A stretch of 31,164 nt of DNA from JAWXBM01 sp964602895 (GTDB lineage: Bacteria > Pseudomonadota > Gammaproteobacteria > Xanthomonadales > SZUA-36), in the NCBI GenBank assembly GCA_964602895.1, contig CAZRTG010000018.1:1-31164 (forward strand), written 5' to 3'. Both the position numbers and the translations under genes were made by a program. Below, piece by piece: positions 1 to 7,560 of the stretch; the first letter of the stretch is position 1; each line of letters starts with the position of its first letter. Under the pieces are notes generated by a model. The model was given only the letters and a program-made list of their open reading frames with translations, searched no databases and was not told where the DNA came from.

Positions 1-443
1 GCGGGCAAATCCGTAATCTTACGATGGGTTTTGTGTACCAGTTTCATCACCTGTTGCCAGAATTCACCGCTCTGGAAAATGTCGCCATGCCGCTGTTGAT
101 ACGAGGCACTGCGGTTGCGGAGGCCAAAAAGGCCGCCCGTGAATTGCTGGAACGGGTAGGCCTGGCAGAGCGTTTGAATCACAAACCCGGCGAGTTATCG
201 GGTGGCGAACGTCAGCGGGCCGCCGCCGCGCGTGCTTTGGTGGGAAAACCCAGGGTGCTGCTGGGAGATGAACCGACCGGCAACCTGGACGAGCGTACGG
301 CACAGCAGGTTTACGGCCTGTTGCTGGAATTGAATCAGGAAATGAATACCAGTTTGCTGTTGGTCACTCATGATCTGGCGCTGGCTTCGCGCATGGATCA
401 GAAGCTCGAACTGCACCTGGGACAACTGCACCACCTGGAGTAG
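1..443 (+). CDS. lolD: LolD, ATP-binding subunit of the lipoprotein-releasing ABC transporter (5' partial)
   Basis: LolD is the cytoplasmic ATPase of the LolCDE complex, which extracts outer-membrane lipoproteins from the inner membrane and hands them to LolA. The reading frame is open from the left edge (frame starting at base 3), so the N-terminus with the Walker A motif is missing. What remains runs from the Q-loop region (GFVYQFHHLLPEF, a stretch very characteristic of LolD) through the ABC signature LSGGERQR, Walker B (VLLGDEPTGNLD) and the switch histidine (VTHD). The ATG at 24 is an internal methionine and not the true start, because the family continues well upstream. It ends 2 bp before comEC, suggesting one transcript. 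lolC or lolE would be expected just outside the window. Confidence 0.93.
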   Translation, partial: GQIRNLTMGFVYQFHHLLPEFTALENVAMPLLIRGTAVAEAKKAARELLERVGLAERLNHKPGELSGGERQRAAAARALVGKPRVLLGDEPTGNLDERTAQQVYGLLLELNQEMNTSLLLVTHDLALASRMDQKLELHLGQLHHLE

Positions 444-445
444 GC

Positions 446-2749
446 ATGGGCAGGGGCGGACCCACAGTTCCGGTCTGGTTCATTCTTGGCGTCGCTCTGG
501 CCTATATCTGGTTTTTCCAGCAATGGCCGTTTTGGACCATCGGTTTTTTTCTTGTACCCGCATGGATACTTCTGTTCATTCGCGGTTACCGCGTTGCAGC
601 CGCCACACTGTCTGTCGGCCTGCTGCTCAGCAGCCTGGCACTGCAGTGGCAGCTGGATGATCGCCATACCTCATTCACACTTGGCGAACTCACCGATATA
701 AAAGGGCGAATTGTTGGATTGCCGGAGCGTATGGACAGCTACACGCGCTTTCGATTCCAGCCCCAGAAAAAATTCCTGGACAGACCCGATACAAAGCCGC
801 TGCCTGATGAGATTCTGGTGCACTGGTATCGCAATGCGCCCGAGCTGCTGCCGGGTCAAATCTGGCAACTACAGGTACAACTAAAGCCGCCCTGGGGTTT
901 GGTGAATTTTCAGGGGCAGGATAAAGAACGCTGGTTATTCGCCGAAGGAATAGGTGGGCAGGCCACGGTGCGGCAAGGGCAGCTGATCAGCGATGGCAAT
1001 TGGCGTGACAGGCTGGACCGGGTGCGACAGCAGATCAGCCAGGACATTGCAGCTGTGCCCGGCACCACAGATGGCATTGGTATGGTACGGGCACTGGCCG
1101 TTGCAGACCGCAGCGGGCTATCGAAATCGCAGCGTAACAGCCTGTCAGTTACCGGTACCGCCCATCTGTTGGCCATTTCCGGCTTGCACGTGGGCCTGGC
1201 CTATTTGTTGGCTTACGGTCTGATCCGGCTGCTGCTCATGCCTTTTGCTGTCTGGCTGCCGAACAGCCGGAACGTGTGTCTGTTATCAGGTTGGTTTATG
1301 GCCTGCGCCTATGCCGGCCTGGCGGGATTTTCCACCTCCACCGTACGAGCACTGGTGATGTTGAGCGTGGTTCTGTGCCTGCAGTTGGTGAAGCGGAACA
1401 TTCCACCCATGCACTCTTTGTTGTTGGCCCTGTCCGTGGTTCTGCTATTGGATCAACTGGCACCGCTGCAGGCGGGTGCCTGGATGTCCTTTGTTGCTGT
1501 CGCCGCATTGCTGTTGTGGTTTGTGCCGCGCAGAGGTCACGACAGCAGTTGGTTGAACAAGACACTGCAAGCGCAATTTGCAGTCATGGTGCTGTGCTTT
1601 CCATTCACCGCCTGGTGGTTCCAGATGTCCACTCCGGCTGGATTTCTGGCCAATCTCCTGGCCATACCGTGGGTCAGTTTTGTTGTCGTGCCGCTGGTGT
1701 TACTGGCGCTGGTGTTCTGGCCGGTCGAGCCGGTGCTGTTCCGTGTCCTGATCAATGCGGCCGCTCATACCGGCGACTGGCTGATGTGGCTGTTGGGTTC
1801 GCTGGCTCAGGCCGTGCAAGACTACAGTTCGGTCTTACAACCGGGATGGTACAGCCTGATTCCGGCGATTATCGCGGCCGGCCTGATCCTGTTGCCACGC
1901 GGCTTGCGCGTGCAGGCCCCGGCATTGTTGCTGCTGTTGCCCCTGTATTTGCCGGCACAACCGGTTGCTGCGAACAAGTTGCAGCTTGATGTGCTGGATG
2001 TGGGGCAGGGCACTGCCCTGTTGCTGCAGACCGGTTCCGGCCTGCTGCTTTATGACAGTGGTCCAGGTGACGGGATGGGCCTTGATCTGGTGAATTCGGT
2101 GGTCCACCCGGCGGTATTGGCCAGTGGCCATTCTCAACCGGATCGCATCATCATCAGCCACGCCGACCTGGACCACGCCGGTGGCCTGGCCAGCTTGCAG
2201 GAACACTATCCCGCAGTGCCGGTTTTTGCCAGCTTGCCGCAGCCCAAACCGGGAATTGAGCCTTGCGATGACAGCCAGAGCTGGTCCTGGCAAACCAGCC
2301 ATTTCAGGGTTTTACACCCTTCACCTTTTCTGTCCTATCAGGGCAACGATTCGTCCTGTGTTCTGGATATTGACTCAGGCCGGTTCAAAGTCCTTTTTAC
2401 GGGCGATATCTCCTCCAAAGTTGAACGCATATTGCTGAACAGAACACTCGATGCATACCGCATCCTGTTGGTACCGCATCACGGTAGCCGTTGGTCTTCG
2501 GACCCCGATTTGTTGCACGCCGTCATGCCCGAGTGGGCCATTGCCACCGCGGGAGCCGGTAATCGCTTCGGCTTTCCTCGCCCTGAGGTGAAACAGCGAT
2601 ATGCCGATGCCGGCATCAAACTGCTGTCCACTGATCAATGTGGCGCCATCCGGCTGGAAATTGAGGGTGACGGGGCCATTTCCGTACAAAGTGCCCGGCG
2701 CCACCGAAGTGCACCCTGGCGCTGGCCAGCAGGAAAGGAGTGTCCCTGA
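446..2749 (+). CDS. comEC: ComEC/Rec2-family DNA internalization channel
   Basis: This is an inner-membrane protein of the ComEC/Rec2 family, which forms the channel carrying single-stranded DNA into the cytoplasm during natural transformation. The 767 residues are full length for the family. The order is an N-terminal hydrophobic pair of helices, a soluble OB-like segment, the central multi-helix Competence domain (roughly residues 220-480, with the typical HLLAISGLHVG motif) and a C-terminal metallo-beta-lactamase-like domain. In the last, the HADLDHAGG metal motif is at about 572-580 and the HHGS motif at about 678-681, both intact. The ATG at 446 lies 2 bp after lolD. The lolD-comEC-exbB-exbD-msbA-lpxK order is common in gammaproteobacteria, so the gene alone does not prove competence. 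Confidence 0.93.
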   Translation: MGRGGPTVPVWFILGVALAYIWFFQQWPFWTIGFFLVPAWILLFIRGYRVAAATLSVGLLLSSLALQWQLDDRHTSFTLGELTDIKGRIVGLPERMDSYTRFRFQPQKKFLDRPDTKPLPDEILVHWYRNAPELLPGQIWQLQVQLKPPWGLVNFQGQDKERWLFAEGIGGQATVRQGQLISDGNWRDRLDRVRQQISQDIAAVPGTTDGIGMVRALAVADRSGLSKSQRNSLSVTGTAHLLAISGLHVGLAYLLAYGLIRLLLMPFAVWLPNSRNVCLLSGWFMACAYAGLAGFSTSTVRALVMLSVVLCLQLVKRNIPPMHSLLLALSVVLLLDQLAPLQAGAWMSFVAVAALLLWFVPRRGHDSSWLNKTLQAQFAVMVLCFPFTAWWFQMSTPAGFLANLLAIPWVSFVVVPLVLLALVFWPVEPVLFRVLINAAAHTGDWLMWLLGSLAQAVQDYSSVLQPGWYSLIPAIIAAGLILLPRGLRVQAPALLLLLPLYLPAQPVAANKLQLDVLDVGQGTALLLQTGSGLLLYDSGPGDGMGLDLVNSVVHPAVLASGHSQPDRIIISHADLDHAGGLASLQEHYPAVPVFASLPQPKPGIEPCDDSQSWSWQTSHFRVLHPSPFLSYQGNDSSCVLDIDSGRFKVLFTGDISSKVERILLNRTLDAYRILLVPHHGSRWSSDPDLLHAVMPEWAIATAGAGNRFGFPRPEVKQRYADAGIKLLSTDQCGAIRLEIEGDGAISVQSARRHRSAPWRWPAGKECP

Positions 2750-2781
2750 AGAATGCTGCTTTAGGAAGAATGCTGGTTTAG
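2748..2781 (+). repeat. Tandem 17-bp direct repeat at the comEC stop codon
   Basis: Two adjacent 17-base units, 2748-2764 and 2765-2781, differ at a single position (GAAGAATGCTGCTTTAG against GAAGAATGCTGGTTTAG). The first unit contains the last two bases of the comEC stop codon. This looks like a simple tandem duplication; no function is apparent. Confidence 0.8.
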
Positions 2782-2882
2782 CATGGCACGCAGCTCATAA
2801 TCGCCTGCCAAACCCGTGAACCCCTCAGCAGATCAATGGTCAGCACGGGATACGCCATGTATCATTCGCCTCTGATAATTCA

Positions 2883-2888
2883 AAGGAG
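2883..2888 (+). promoter_or_regulatory. Ribosome binding site deciding the exbB start
   Basis: AAGGAG at 2883-2888 overlaps the first in-frame GTG (2888) and therefore cannot serve it. It lies 8 bases before the GTG at 2897, which favours 2897 as the exbB start. Confidence 0.65.
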
Positions 2889-2896
2889 TGAAGCGC

Positions 2897-3535
2897 GTGC
2901 TAGAGATCATCTATGCCGGTGGGTGGCTGATGGTTCCCATCATCTTTTGTTCGATTCTTGCGGTGGCAATTATCGCCGAACGATTTTGGACTTTGCGACG
3001 CCGCAACGTCATACCCGCTGGAGTGGGTGCTCAGGTAGAAGAATGGGCAGCCCGTCACGAACTGGACAAGCGCCATATCGATCAATTACGCAATTCTTCC
3101 GCTCTGGGCCGGGTGCTGGCGGCGGCTTTGGCCAACCGGCATCGACCGCGTGAGCTGATCAAGGAATCGGTGGAAGATACCGGCCGCCATGTGTTGTATG
3201 AGTTGGAACGCTTTCTCAATACCCTCGGCACTATTGCCGGCATCAGCCCTTTGCTGGGACTGTTGGGCACCGTGATCGGCATGATCAAGGTTTTTTCCGC
3301 CATCATGGAACACGGCGTGGGCAATGCAAATGCGCTGGCCGGTGGTATCTCGCAAGCCCTGATTACCACGGCTGCGGGCCTCAGCGTGGCCATCCCCAGC
3401 TATTTCTTTTACCGCTATTTCAAAGGCCAGGTCGACATGTACGTGATCACCATGGAAGAGCAGGCCATCAGCCTGATTGAGGCCATTGAACGCGGGCACG
3501 TGGCGCGGCTCGGTACACACGTGCCGGGAGGCTGA
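2897..3535 (+). CDS. exbB: ExbB/TolQ/MotA-family proton channel subunit
   Basis: This is an inner-membrane ExbB-type protein, which with ExbD uses proton flow to energise TonB-like work across the periplasm. I place the start at GTG 2897 (212 aa) because AAGGAG is correctly spaced from it; GTG 2888 would add three residues. The N-terminus (LEIIYAGGWLMVPII) is the usual first helix. The family core, with the GISPLLGLLGTVIGMIKVF stretch between helices 2 and 3 and the conserved AGGISQALITTAAGL segment, is complete. exbD follows after 1 bp. No tonB is present, and similar exbBD pairs sit beside msbA/lpxK in many gammaproteobacteria, so the substrate system is unknown. Confidence 0.9.
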   Translation: MLEIIYAGGWLMVPIIFCSILAVAIIAERFWTLRRRNVIPAGVGAQVEEWAARHELDKRHIDQLRNSSALGRVLAAALANRHRPRELIKESVEDTGRHVLYELERFLNTLGTIAGISPLLGLLGTVIGMIKVFSAIMEHGVGNANALAGGISQALITTAAGLSVAIPSYFFYRYFKGQVDMYVITMEEQAISLIEAIERGHVARLGTHVPGG

Positions 3536-3536
3536 A

Positions 3537-3965
3537 GTGAAGCTTCGCACACGCGCAAGCGAGGAACTGACCATTGACCTCACGTCCCTGATCGACGTGG
3601 TGTTTCTGTTATTGATTTTCTTCATGGTCAGCACCAACTTTGAGCGCCAGGCGGTTTTAAAAGTTGATTTGCCTGAAGCCAGCGCTGTGGAAGCGCCAAT
3701 GGAAATACCGGAACGGCTGGAACTGGTCATCGACCCAACGGGGCGCATGTATTTGAACGACCAGCAACTGATCGATGATCAACGCCAAACCCTGGTGGCT
3801 GCTTTCAAACAGGCCGCTGGTGGACAGCACGACCTGCCGCTATTACTGCGAGCAGATCGCATGACACCACACCACTATGTGGTCATGGCCATGGATGTAG
3901 CCGCCGAACTGGGATTCGGCAATCTGTCCATCGCCGCTGACCGCACTGATGACACGGGCGAATGA
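3537..3965 (+). CDS. exbD: ExbD/TolR-family biopolymer transport protein
   Basis: This is the partner of the preceding ExbB. The single N-terminal transmembrane helix follows a short cytoplasmic stretch and contains the conserved acidic residue of the family (LIDVVFLLLIFFMV, the Asp needed for proton coupling). The periplasmic domain fills the rest of the 142 residues. The start is GTG 3537, one base after the exbB stop and behind a GGGAGG at about 3526-3531; an in-frame start at 3477 would lie inside exbB and is not credible. The stop codon overlaps the msbA start (ATGA), indicating translational coupling. Confidence 0.9.
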   Translation: MKLRTRASEELTIDLTSLIDVVFLLLIFFMVSTNFERQAVLKVDLPEASAVEAPMEIPERLELVIDPTGRMYLNDQQLIDDQRQTLVAAFKQAAGGQHDLPLLLRADRMTPHHYVVMAMDVAAELGFGNLSIAADRTDDTGE

Positions 3966-5731
3966 GCACGGATTCCACTGCCACTACGTCTACCCGGATC
4001 TATCTTCGCCTTTGGTCTTACACCCGGCGTTATGGCTGGATGTTTTTGCTGGGGATTGCAGGCGTCAGTGTGGATGCTGCCATGCAGGCCGCCTTCGTCA
4101 AGTTTATGGAGCCCTTGATAGACCGGGTATTTGTAGCCAAGGATTCCGAGTTTGGCTTGTGGCTGGCCGGTGTGATCGTGTTGATCGGAGTGGGTCGCAT
4201 CATCGGTAACTTCGCCGGCGTTTATGGTATGGAGTGGGTGGGCCGCAAAGTGGTTGCTGACTTGCGGCTTGAGCTGTTCAGCCGTTACGTTACCCTGCCT
4301 GCCGCCTTTTTTGATCGCTATACCGCGGGTCAACTCATCTCCAAACTGGCCTATAACAGCGAGCAGGTGGCGAACGCTGCGACCAAGTCCATTGTCACTG
4401 CATTCCGTGATGTGATGCTGGTGATATTTCTGGTCGGTGTCATGGTGTCCAGCAGCCTGAAGCTGACTCTGGTGATGTTATTGCTGGTGCCCATGATTGG
4501 CCTTTTGGTCACAGTGATCAGCCGACGTTTCCGCAAAATCAGCCATCGAATCCAGGACTCCATGGCCGATGTGTCACACGTCACCGAGGAAGTGGTCAGC
4601 GGTCACCGTGTGGTCAAGGTATTCCGTGGCCAGCAGAACGAAATTTCCCGCTTCAGATCAGTCAATGACAAAACCCGTCGCCTGCACATGCGCATGGAAG
4701 CCACCCACCTGGCCGGTTCTTCCATGGTGCAGGTCGCGGCCGTTACCGCAATTGTTTTGTTGATGATCATAGCCACACGGCCCGCTATGCTGGACAGTAT
4801 CTCCGCCGGCACGTTTACCACGCTGTTTTGGGCCATGGTGGGCACCATACCGCCGCTGAAACGTCTGACTACGGTGCAGTCGCAATTGCAAAAAGGTATC
4901 GCTGCTGCAGAAAGCATATTCAAGGTGCTCGACACCGAAAGCGAGCAGGACACCGGAACGATTTCAGTGGACCGGGTCAAGGGCGAAATCGAATTTCGGA
5001 ATATCTGTTTCAATTATCCCGGTGATGACCGCCCGGTATTGAAAGACATCAGTTTCCGCGTACCTGCTGGCAGTGTTACGGCGCTGGTGGGGCATTCCGG
5101 CAGCGGCAAAACCACGCTGGCCGGATTGTTGCCGCGCTTTTATCCCTACAGCGACGGCCACGTGTTGCTGGATGGCATTGAACTGAAAGACTACACGCTG
5201 GACAGCCTGCGGGCACAAATCGCCCTGGTCAGCCAGGATGTGGTGCTGTTCAACGACAGCGTGGCGGGAAATATCGCCTATGGTGCGCTCAGTGGTGCAT
5301 CCGAGGCAGAAATTGAAAAAGCTGCCAGGGCAGCGCATGCCATGGAGTTCATCGACCGCTTGCCACAAAAACTGGCGACTCAAGTCGGTGAGAACGGCAC
5401 GCTGCTGTCCGGTGGGCAACGGCAGCGGCTGGCCATAGCCCGGGCCTTGCTGAAAGATGCGCCCATACTGATTCTGGATGAGGCAACTTCGGCGCTGGAT
5501 AACGAATCCGAGCGCGCCATCCAGGAAGCACTGGCCGAAGTCATGAAACACCGCACCACGCTGGTGATTGCCCACCGCCTGTCCACCATTGAAAACGCCG
5601 ACCAGGTGGTGGTTTTGGATCAGGGCAGGGTGGTGGAGTCGGGTACCCACCAGGAGCTATTGGCCTTTGGCAAGGTTTATGCCGGCCTGTACCACACCCA
5701 GTTTGGTCCGGGCAGATTCGAGGCCTCGTAA
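3962..5731 (+). CDS. msbA: MsbA, lipid A-core flippase (ABC exporter)
   Basis: MsbA flips core-lipid A across the inner membrane, using ATP. The 589 residues form a half-transporter: a six-helix membrane domain (about residues 20-320) followed by the nucleotide-binding domain. Walker A (GHSGSGKT) starts at about 377, the signature LSGGQ at about 482, Walker B (ILILDEAT) has its Asp-Glu at about 506-507, and the H-loop is in VIAHRLST. The N-terminal ABC-membrane pattern with a conserved FFDRYTAGQL is typical of MsbA. Placement directly before lpxK is the classic msbA-lpxK arrangement and supports the lipid A role over other half-size exporters. The ATG overlaps the exbD stop. Confidence 0.95.
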   Translation: MSTDSTATTSTRIYLRLWSYTRRYGWMFLLGIAGVSVDAAMQAAFVKFMEPLIDRVFVAKDSEFGLWLAGVIVLIGVGRIIGNFAGVYGMEWVGRKVVADLRLELFSRYVTLPAAFFDRYTAGQLISKLAYNSEQVANAATKSIVTAFRDVMLVIFLVGVMVSSSLKLTLVMLLLVPMIGLLVTVISRRFRKISHRIQDSMADVSHVTEEVVSGHRVVKVFRGQQNEISRFRSVNDKTRRLHMRMEATHLAGSSMVQVAAVTAIVLLMIIATRPAMLDSISAGTFTTLFWAMVGTIPPLKRLTTVQSQLQKGIAAAESIFKVLDTESEQDTGTISVDRVKGEIEFRNICFNYPGDDRPVLKDISFRVPAGSVTALVGHSGSGKTTLAGLLPRFYPYSDGHVLLDGIELKDYTLDSLRAQIALVSQDVVLFNDSVAGNIAYGALSGASEAEIEKAARAAHAMEFIDRLPQKLATQVGENGTLLSGGQRQRLAIARALLKDAPILILDEATSALDNESERAIQEALAEVMKHRTTLVIAHRLSTIENADQVVVLDQGRVVESGTHQELLAFGKVYAGLYHTQFGPGRFEAS

Positions 5732-5734
5732 ACC

Positions 5735-6751
5735 ATGCGGATCAAACTTGAGCGCTGGCTGAACCGGATCTGGTATGGCCAGCAGAAAGCTCCGATTTGG
5801 CTGCGTGCACTGGTGCCGCTTTATCGCTGCGCTTTTCTGCTCGACCGTAAAGTAAAACAAAGAAAATCCGTTGGGCTCGAGGGTAAACCCATACTGGTAG
5901 TGGGCAACCTGACCGTGGGTGGCAGTGGCAAAACACCGCTGGTGATTCGTCTGTGCCGCGTTCTGCAGGATGCCGGAATGAAAGTGGGTGTCGCCAGTCG
6001 CGGTTATGGCCGCAGCAGTCGGGGCTTGCAATCGGTGCAGGCCGATTCCGATCCTGCAATAACAGGCGATGAACCCTTGTTGATCGCACAGCGTGCAAAA
6101 GTGCCGGTCATTGTTGCCAACGACCGCTGCGCAGCTGCCAGTGCTTTGTTTGATCAGGGCGTGGATGTGGTGATTGCTGATGACGGGCTGCAACATCACC
6201 GTTTGCCGCGCAGCATGGAGATCTGTGTAATCGATGGCAGCCGCGAATTCGGCAATGGCCTGCAACTGCCGGCCGGGCCACTGCGCGAACCTTTGCAAAG
6301 GCTACAAAGCGTGGACCATGTGGTGCTGAATGGTGAAATGGAACAAGCACCCCCCATACCCCGTGCGGTAGTCATGCAACTGCTGCCAGGCTTGCTGCAC
6401 TCCATGGATCAAAAAATGTCCTGGCGTTTATCGCAATTCAGTGGCTGTCGTGCCAATGCGGTGGCCGGCATTGCCAATCCCGAACGTTTTTTTCGCAGCC
6501 TGGAGCAGGCCGGGTTGATCCTGGAACGACACCGTTGGCCCGATCACCACGCCTATGGCAAAGGCGACTTCGCTGCTCTGAATCCGGACTACCCCATCAT
6601 CATGACGGAAAAAGATGCGGTGAAATGCCGTGGCCTGTCGTTACGCAACGCCTGGTATCTGGCGGTAGATGCACATTTACCCGCTGATTTTGAATTGGCG
6701 GTGGTTACGGGCATGATGAAGACAGTCAGAAACGGAGCACCGGGCAGGTGA
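5735..6751 (+). CDS. lpxK: LpxK, tetraacyldisaccharide 4'-kinase
   Basis: LpxK phosphorylates the 4' position of the tetraacyl disaccharide 1-phosphate to give lipid IVA, late in lipid A synthesis at the inner membrane face. The 338 residues match the family length. The N-terminus has a membrane-binding helix, then a P-loop GGSGKTP at about 62-68, a VASRGYGR segment, and DEP and DDGLQHHRL motifs, all standard for LpxK. The start lies 3 bp after msbA. The stop overlaps the kdsB start (GTGA), so msbA-lpxK-kdsB looks like one operon. Confidence 0.95.
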   Translation: MRIKLERWLNRIWYGQQKAPIWLRALVPLYRCAFLLDRKVKQRKSVGLEGKPILVVGNLTVGGSGKTPLVIRLCRVLQDAGMKVGVASRGYGRSSRGLQSVQADSDPAITGDEPLLIAQRAKVPVIVANDRCAAASALFDQGVDVVIADDGLQHHRLPRSMEICVIDGSREFGNGLQLPAGPLREPLQRLQSVDHVVLNGEMEQAPPIPRAVVMQLLPGLLHSMDQKMSWRLSQFSGCRANAVAGIANPERFFRSLEQAGLILERHRWPDHHAYGKGDFAALNPDYPIIMTEKDAVKCRGLSLRNAWYLAVDAHLPADFELAVVTGMMKTVRNGAPGR

Positions 6752-7527
6752 GCTCATACATTCCAGATTATTGCATCGTGATTCCGGCACGTATGGCCTC
6801 GACACGCTTGCCGGGTAAACCACTGGCCAGGTTGGCCGGGTTGAGCCTGCTGCAGCACGTCTACCAATGCGCCACAGCCAGTTCCGCCAAACAGATTGTC
6901 ATCGCTACCGATGATGAACGCATTGCGCAACACGTCAAAAGTTTTGCTGCCAAAGTCATCATGACCTCGACTGAGCACCAAAGCGGCAGCGACCGCATTG
7001 CCGAACTGGTCACGACACTGCAGTGGCCGGATGAAACCATCATCGTCAATTTACAGGGTGATGAGCCACTGATGCCGGCTGCCTGTCTGGATCAGGTGGC
7101 CAGCTTGCTGGCAACCGACAGCCAGGCCGATATGGCCAGTCTGTATTGGCCTATTGATAGCGCTGCTGAGGCCCGGGATCCTAATGCCGTAAAAGTCGTG
7201 GTCGCCCAAAGCGGTAGCGCTTTGTATTTCAGCCGCTCGCTGGTGCCGTACCCGCGCGATTGGTCCAGTCTGGAGGAAGCACTGTCCCAAGGCATGCGTT
7301 GGTACCGGCATGTGGGTCTGTATGCCTACCGCGCCGGTGCCTTGAAGCGGTTTTCCCGCGTGAGCCCTACACCATTGGAATCAGCCGAGAAACTGGAACA
7401 ACTGCGACTGTTGGAAAGTGGCGGCCGCATCGCCATGGCCCAGGCCTGCACCTGTATTCCACCCGGTGTGGATACACCGGAGGATTTGGAAAGAGTAGAA
7501 AATATTATTATAAATAAGATTAAATAA
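6748..7527 (+). CDS. kdsB: KdsB, CMP-KDO synthetase
   Basis: KdsB transfers CMP from CTP to 3-deoxy-D-manno-octulosonate, activating it for attachment to lipid A. The 259-residue protein starts with the nucleotide-binding signature IPARMASTRLPGKPL and has the NLQGDEPL motif and the late C-terminal GVDTPEDLERV motif, all diagnostic. The start is GTG 6748, overlapping the lpxK stop. The last ten codons become abruptly AT-rich (encoding VENIIINKIK) and lead into an AT-rich gap before uvrC. The small Trm112-like gene often found between lpxK and kdsB is absent. Confidence 0.95.
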   Translation: MSSYIPDYCIVIPARMASTRLPGKPLARLAGLSLLQHVYQCATASSAKQIVIATDDERIAQHVKSFAAKVIMTSTEHQSGSDRIAELVTTLQWPDETIIVNLQGDEPLMPAACLDQVASLLATDSQADMASLYWPIDSAAEARDPNAVKVVVAQSGSALYFSRSLVPYPRDWSSLEEALSQGMRWYRHVGLYAYRAGALKRFSRVSPTPLESAEKLEQLRLLESGGRIAMAQACTCIPPGVDTPEDLERVENIIINKIK

Positions 7528-7560
7528 ATATCCTATCTATCTGTATTTAATATCTATATG
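7501..7560. other. Sharply AT-rich patch between kdsB and uvrC
   Basis: Only 8 of these 60 bases are G or C, against clearly more than half in the flanking genes. It covers the kdsB 3' end, the 30-bp gap and the uvrC start codon. There is no Shine-Dalgarno sequence before the uvrC ATG. The patch could hold a promoter or serve as an unstructured leader for uvrC, but no -35/-10 pair stands out. Confidence 0.6.

Noticed and set aside
1276..1989. 237-codon + strand frame inside comEC
   Set aside because: It is an out-of-frame shadow of comEC; the comEC frame carries the family motifs throughout this stretch.
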